Shown here piece after piece: positions 4,355 through 8,757 of a stretch of 8,757 bases of DNA. Each line of letters starts with the position of its first letter. Position 1 is the stretch's first letter. A program made the position numbers and the translations under genes. Under the pieces are notes generated by a model. That model had not been told where the DNA came from. It ran no database searches and saw only the letters and a program-made list of their open reading frames with translations. Source of the DNA: CAYWTX01 sp964461295 (GTDB lineage: Bacteria; Planctomycetota; Phycisphaerae; SM23-33); contig CAYWTX010000295.1 in assembly GCA_964461295.1 (NCBI GenBank), positions 1 to 8,757 of the forward strand, in the 5' to 3' direction.

Positions 4355-7300
4355 TTACTTCTCGCCCAGCACGAACAGGGCGTTCTTCGTCTTGGTGTGG
4401 TCTTGCCAGGTCGCAATGTCCTGCTCGTACTTCTTGCGGGCGGCGGCGACCTCGTCGGCGGCATCCACGAATCGCGGCACGACCCACACGCGGCCCCAGG
4501 CGTTCGGCAGTTCGCCCATGCTCGCCTGCACCATGATGCAGTGGCGGCCCTTCTTGAGCAGCATCAGGTCCTTGCCCTCAAACTGCTTGCCGTCCACCCA
4601 CGTCATGCCCTTGAGCGTGTTGCCGAAGTCCTTCCACCGCATGCCCGGCAGGTGCGGCTCGAACCGCACGAACCGGTCGGCATCCACGTCAACCACGGTG
4701 AAGAAGTAGCCCGACGTGTGGAACTGCCGCTTGAACACGGCCGAGATGTCTATCGTACGGAAGCCACGGGAGAAATTCTGGTCCGTCCAGTAGTTGGCGT
4801 CCGGCACCGGCTCCCATTTCAGCGTCTCACCGGCGATCTTCGTTTCCATACCGGCCTTCGGGAAGACCTTGCCGCCGCCGGATGCGGCCAGGAAGTCGGC
4901 CTGGTTGGCGTCGGTCTTGAACGGCCCGAGGACCACCCATCCGCCGGGCATCACGTTCGACTGGATCGGCGCGGCCTTGTCGTGCCCGGCCACTTCCGCC
5001 GGCGGTTGCAGTTCGCTGACGACTACCGGCCGCGGCTCCGTCAGCGTTTTGCCGCCCGCGCACCAGAGGCGGTTGCCGGCGACGACGTACTGCCGGTCGC
5101 GGTCGAAGGCCGGTTCGCGGCCGCCAGCGCCCGCCGCGTACTGCCACAGCCTGGCGGGCCTGGCCCCGGCGGACAGCACGATGGTGATGCACTTCTCGTC
5201 GAAGTTGCCCGCGTACAAGTTGCCGTTGCCGCCATCGTCAGCACGGGCCCCCTGCCGGTAGTGAGTTTGCCCAGCGACTCGCGGCAGAGCTCCTTGCCGT
5301 TGTCACGCTGCAGGACAGCCAGTTCGCCGCCGGCGGACAGCACGTACAGCCACTCCCTGTGCGCCAGCATGGAAACCGGCGACGCGATGCCCTTGAGAGT
5401 AACCTTCCACAACAGCTTGGGCTTCACCGGGTCAGCGATGACTTCGGGCAGTTCCATGGCCGAGAGCGCCAGGTCGTCCTTGCCGCCGGCGAAGTACACC
5501 GCCCGTTCGTGGCGGAGCACCGCGTCGGCATCGGCCAGGCCGGTGGCGAGCACCTGCCCGTCCTCGGCGGCGACGATCGCGCCCCAGGACGCGATGGCCA
5601 CCGGCGTGCCGCGCAGCCACGTCAGGGCCGGCGTCCCGACGGTACGCCCCGCCGGCGGAGCAAGCTGCCACCGCTGCTTGCCCGTGGCTGCGTCCAGTGA
5701 GACGAGCGCCTTGCCGGGCACCAGCAGCGCCTCGCCGATCAGGGCCGGGGGGGCAACCGCGCCCGCTTCCACCGGCACGGCCCACTTCCGCTCGCCGGCG
5801 GTGTCGTAGCACGCGGCCAGGCTGCCGCCGTGCACCGCGAACACGCGGTCCTTGCGTACAACGGGGCAGAACGCGGCCTGTGCAGCGCCAGCCGACCCGG
5901 CGACCTTCTCTTCCTTCCGCCAGATCGCCTTGCCGCCGTTGGCGTCCATGCAGGCGATGGTTCCCGGGCCCGACGCGACGTAGACGCGGCCGTCGGAGAC
6001 GACGGACGCGGATGGCGCCTCGCCGGTTACTTCCGCGTTCCACAGGATGTTCGTGCCGCGGTACCACTGGATGGGCGGGTTGCCGGTGTACTTCCCCGTG
6101 CCGTCATTGCGCCAGCCGCGGACGTCGGGCTCGATGCGGAGGTCGTACACGTACAGGCCGCCGTAGCGGAAGAACAGGCGGCCCTCCGATATCGCGGGAG
6201 CGATCCACTTGCTCGAACCCAGATCGTCGGAGGACCTGGCGCCGACGTCGATGGTGGGCTTGAACGAGCCGCGGGCCTCAAAGCCGCTGGGGCAGGGCTC
6301 CAGAAGCGACACGACCGGCCCACTCTCGATGACGAACACCAGCCCGTCGGCGGCGACGATGTGCCCGCCGCCCGGGCTGGGGCGGCTCTGGAACAGCTTG
6401 CCGGTCGCGCGGTCCACGCAGAGCAAAGCCCCCTTATTCGCGCCGCCGCCGGCGGGCGGGGCCTTCTTGCCCGGCTGAGTGCTCGCGACGGGCTTGTCCT
6501 CGATGGCCGCGCCGCTCTCGTCGCACCGGACGGCCGTTTCCTTGTCGGCCCCGAATAGGAAGACCTTGTCGCCGACGATGACGCCGCCCGACAATCCGCC
6601 GCCTCCCCGCTCCCAGAGCTTGGTGAAGCTCTTGCCGTCGGGGGACAGCTTGATCATCTGCACGCCCTTGCCGGTGTCCCACAGCAGGTAGCCGTCGGAG
6701 TACAGCGACGGCAGGCCCTTCTCGCCGATGCAGGGGATCTCAAATTGGACCTTGCCGTCGCGCCCGTCCACGCAGACGAAGCACCGCCAGGCGGGCATGA
6801 ACACGAGCGGCCGGCCGCCGTGCATCGCCCAGGTGCCCGACACGTCGGCGGCCGAGTAGTATTTCTTCACGCCGTCGATCTCGCCGACCCCTCCCGGCGT
6901 GGTCCAGACGGTCTTGCCGGTGGATATGTCGATGGCGGCCAGGCAGGGCGTGGCGCTGTCGCGGCTGCACGTGTTGAAGACGACCTTGTTGCCGATGAGC
7001 ATGGGCGATTCGGGGAAGCCCCAGCCCATGCTGCCCTTGCCGGAGCCGAAGTCCTTCCATGCGTTGACGCGCCAGCGGGTCTCGTTGCGCGCCAGGTCGA
7101 TGCCGAAGATGTTGGCGCTTGGCGACGTGCATACCGCGATGCCTTCGCTCAGCAGCGGCACGCTGCGCGTGCCCGTGAACCGCTTCCAGTCCATCCCGCC
7201 GATCATGTAGCGGTCCAGCGGGGCGCCGTCCAGCGAGAACGTGTACAGGAAGCCCTGTTTGCCGCCGGCGATGTACACCGTGCCGTTGTTGATGGCTGGC

Positions 7301-7518
7301 GCGCTCCAGCCGTGCCCGGGGTCCATCTTCCACAGCAGCCGCGGGCCGCCGTCGGGCCACTTGCGGGCCAGGCCCGACGCCGGGTAGACGCCGTCGCCGG
7401 TGGGACCGCGATACCCGCCGCTATCCTCGCCCCACGCCGCGGCGGCGCATGCCAGCACGCACAAGAGTCCGGCCATCCCGTCAGACGCCATCCGCAGCCG
7501 TCGGAAGCAATTGGGCAT
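4355..7518 (-). pseudogene. Secreted PQQ-like beta-propeller protein with C-terminal 'GPF' domain, frameshifted
   Basis: Two minus-strand frames form one gene of about 1,054 residues. Frame 1 starts at 7518 (RBS GAAAGGA at 7526-7532, 7 nt before the ATG). It has a signal peptide with core MAGLLCVLACAAAAWG (15-30). GYRGPTGDGVYPASGL then opens a BamB-like propeller with repeats such as CLAAIDISTGKTVW, IACMDANGGKAIW and LVSLDAATGKQRW. Near residue 757 frame 1 turns into nonsense (CTRATSTRSASPSCC), while frame 2 continues with GNLYAGNFDEK. Frame 2 carries WVVLGPFKTD (861-870), a probable beta-sandwich region, and a charged helical tail (1017-1054), ending in TAA at 4355-4357. One missing base explains the break; see the site at 5248-5252. 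Such proteins are common in planctomycetes, but their function is unknown; scaffold, binding or redox roles are all possible. A long N-terminal extension to 7764 is rejected because it overlaps the divergent gene and precedes the signal peptide. If the break is a sequencing error, this is an intact CDS. Confidence 0.85.
5248..5252 (-). other. Frameshift site in the PQQ-like gene
   Basis: On the minus strand the first frame reads LTTGRGPVLT before going off. The second frame reads ADDGGNGNLYAGNFDEK from about 5242 onward. The phase difference equals one missing base. Adding a single G to the five-G run (C run 5248-5252 on the plus strand) gives TGRGARADDGGNGNLYAG and restores one frame. The exact position of the lost base could be anywhere in the roughly 20-bp overlap, but the homopolymer is the simplest place. 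A true mutation, polymerase slippage and assembly error cannot be told apart here. Confidence 0.7.
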
Positions 7519-7594
7519 CGATGTATCCTTTCGCGTCTCGCGCCCTTCGTGTCTGACTCGCTCGCTGTGAAACACCGGAGCGTAGCGGGACGTT

Positions 7595-7620
7595 CCGGAC
7601 GAAGTGGCGGCTTCGTCTGG
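7595..7620. promoter_or_regulatory. Inverted repeat between divergent genes, possible operator
   Basis: CCGGACGAAG (7595-7604) and CTTCGTCTGG (7611-7620) are reverse complements except at one position, with a 6-nt centre TGGCGG. The repeat lies near the middle of the 166-bp region between the PQQ-like gene (start 7518, minus) and the SppA-like gene (start 7685, plus), where both promoters must lie. This suggests a site for a dimeric regulator acting on both genes. No convincing -35/-10 pair was found on either strand here. A hairpin acting in RNA is the alternative. Confidence 0.4.
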
Positions 7621-7673
7621 CCTGGACCGCCTGAACTGGATAGACTTCTTTCTGGACGAGAACCATGCCCGAA

Positions 7674-7678
7674 AGGAG
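7674..7678 (+). promoter_or_regulatory. Ribosome binding site of the SppA-like gene
   Basis: AGGAG, in the context GAAAGGAGAA, lies 6 nt before the ATG at 7685. It supports this start for a protein whose first 45 residues are a low-complexity tail and could otherwise be doubted. Confidence 0.8.
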
Positions 7679-7684
7679 AACGCG

Positions 7685-8757
7685 ATGAGCGACAACCAGT
7701 TTCGTGACGAACGACCGACGCTGAATCCCTTCGTCGAAGGGCCCGCGGCCACCCCGCCGGCCATGCCGGCCGCCGGGCCGTACTACGCCGCCTATGCCCC
7801 TCAGCCGGCCAAGCGCAGCGGCGTTCGGCGGTTCTTCAAGGTTTGCTTGTGGGTCGTGCTGGGTCTGGTCCTTTTCGGCTCGCTGATGCTGAACCTGGCG
7901 CTGTTGGGAATGATGGGCGGCGGGCTGGAGGGCGACCGCGGCCTGGCCACGAAGGTTCTCAGGGAAGGCAACCACGGCGAGACGGTGGCTCAGTACGATG
8001 TCAGCGGCATCATCGACGACCGCGCGGCCGGCGAATTTGACCATTTCTTCCGCGGCGTCGCCGACGACAAGAACGTCAAGGCCGTGCTGCTGCGGGTGAA
8101 CTCGCCGGGCGGGTCGGTGTCGGCCTCGGACCAGATTCACCACCGCGTCAGCGAGTTGAGGAGCAAGGGCAAGAAGGTCGTCGTGTCGATGGGCGGCCTG
8201 GCCGCCAGCGGCGGTTACTACATCTCCGCCCCGGCCGACGAGATTTACGCCGAGCAGACGACCGTCACCGGCAGCGTGGGCGTGATCGCGAGTTGGGTGA
8301 TCCTGCGCGGCACGCTGGACAAGATCGGCGCCGAGCCAGACTTCGCGCACATCGGCGCCTACAAGACGGCGCCGAACCAGCTGACCGAAACGACCTTCAC
8401 CCCCGCTCATCGGGAGATGCGGGAGTCGCTCAACCGCGACCTGTTCGAGCAGCTCGTGTCGGCCGTCGCCGACAGCCGCAAACGCAGTCCCGAGGACATC
8501 CGCCAGTTGATCGACGAAGGTCCGTTCCTGCCCGAAGAGGCGCTGCGCGCAGGGCTCGTTGACGATCTGGCGTACGAAGATCAGATCGACGACAAGGTGA
8601 AGCTCGGCACCTCGCGGTCCGACGCGCGCGTCACGGGAGAGTCGTACCGCCGTGTGAGCCTGGACACCGTCGGTCTCGGCGGGGGCCCGCGGATTGCGGT
8701 GATCAACGTCGTGGGCCTGATCGCATCCGGGCGCAGCGGGTACGACCCGCTGAACGG
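7685..8757 (+). CDS. sppA: Signal peptide peptidase SppA-type serine protease (3' end outside window)
   Basis: 357 residues are visible, with no stop before the window edge. SppA enzymes sit in the inner membrane and degrade signal peptides left after protein export, using a Ser/Lys dyad. Residues 1-46 are a Pro/Ala-rich cytoplasmic tail and about 52-77 form one membrane segment (CLWVVLGLVLFGSLMLNLAL). The protease domain follows: DVSGIIDD (105-112), LLRVNSPGGS (135-144, oxyanion region), GLAASGGYYIS with Ser175, GSVGVIAS, and IGAYKTAP with Lys227. The Ser-to-Lys distance of 52 equals that of the single-domain Bacillus SppA dyad as I recall it (Ser147/Lys199). From about residue 334, GPRIAVINVVGLIASG looks like the start of a second such domain, as in long tandem-domain SppA. 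A good RBS precedes the start. The gene is divergent from the exported PQQ-like gene. Confidence 0.9.
   Translation, partial: MSDNQFRDERPTLNPFVEGPAATPPAMPAAGPYYAAYAPQPAKRSGVRRFFKVCLWVVLGLVLFGSLMLNLALLGMMGGGLEGDRGLATKVLREGNHGETVAQYDVSGIIDDRAAGEFDHFFRGVADDKNVKAVLLRVNSPGGSVSASDQIHHRVSELRSKGKKVVVSMGGLAASGGYYISAPADEIYAEQTTVTGSVGVIASWVILRGTLDKIGAEPDFAHIGAYKTAPNQLTETTFTPAHREMRESLNRDLFEQLVSAVADSRKRSPEDIRQLIDEGPFLPEEALRAGLVDDLAYEDQIDDKVKLGTSRSDARVTGESYRRVSLDTVGLGGGPRIAVINVVGLIASGRSGYDPLN

Noticed and set aside
5218..5260. Programmed ribosomal frameshift in the PQQ-like gene
   Set aside because: The junction has a short G run, but no classic slippery heptamer or downstream pseudoknot was evident. A simple one-base loss or sequencing error explains it better.
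4349..5809. A 486-codon plus-strand open frame opposite the PQQ-like gene
   Set aside because: It is an antisense shadow of both halves of the propeller gene and crosses its frameshift region, with no motif of its own.
6745..7707. A 320-codon open frame on the plus strand opposite the PQQ-like gene
   Set aside because: It is an antisense shadow of the propeller gene and crosses its start region. Composition is Ala/Arg/Val/Gly-biased with no domain pattern.
7519..7764. N-terminal extension of the PQQ-like protein by 82 residues
   Set aside because: It would place extra residues ahead of a good signal peptide, overlaps the SppA start region and has no matching ribosome binding site, whereas 7518 has one 7 nt away.
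7481..8410. A 309-codon minus-strand open frame opposite the SppA gene
   Set aside because: It overlaps the well-supported SppA coding sequence and the divergent intergenic region. Its peptide is low-complexity and resembles no family.

Overview
This GC-rich window looks like a chromosomal segment from a planctomycete or a close relative. The clues are a secreted protein with a PEP-CTERM sorting tail ending in RRR, a very large secreted PQQ-type beta-propeller protein with a 'GPF' domain at its C-terminus, and many intergenic hairpins with a CACGGGCG core. The taxonomic call is inference from gene style; no rRNA or tRNA is present.

Layout. Positions 1-97 may hold the last 31 codons of an upstream plus-strand gene. 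Positions 98-344 have no gene but carry a very G-rich, quadruplex-type tract. Positions 345-1316 are a graveyard of mobile elements. First come two out-of-frame pieces of an IS91-like (Y2 rolling-circle) transposase on the minus strand, separated by about 180 bp of hairpin repeats. The C-terminal tail of an IS66-family transposase then follows on the plus strand. Positions 1317-1612 hold a tandem repeat and a good sigma70-type promoter that leads into a 207-residue PEP-CTERM protein (1613-2236, plus strand).

The PEP-CTERM gene converges on a minus-strand carbamoyltransferase of the NodU/CmcH/TobZ family (2333-4165, 610 aa), which has its own promoter at 4212-4241. Upstream of it, in the same direction, lies a secreted PQQ-like beta-propeller protein (4355-7518, about 1,054 aa if intact). 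Its reading frame is broken by an apparent one-base deletion next to a five-C run at 5248-5252. A 166-bp divergent intergenic region with a 10-bp inverted repeat separates it from a plus-strand SppA-type signal peptide peptidase (7685 to beyond the window end).

Three of the four main genes point to the cell envelope: a sorted surface protein, an exported propeller protein and a membrane peptidase. The carbamoyltransferase usually decorates a sugar or small molecule, but no sugar or biosynthetic partner is visible here. I found no CRISPR array, defence island, prophage or clearly new multi-gene system. The items most worth a second look are the frameshift, the hairpin family sitting inside the broken transposase, the G-rich tract, and the SppA that has a complete catalytic dyad in its first domain and the start of a second domain.
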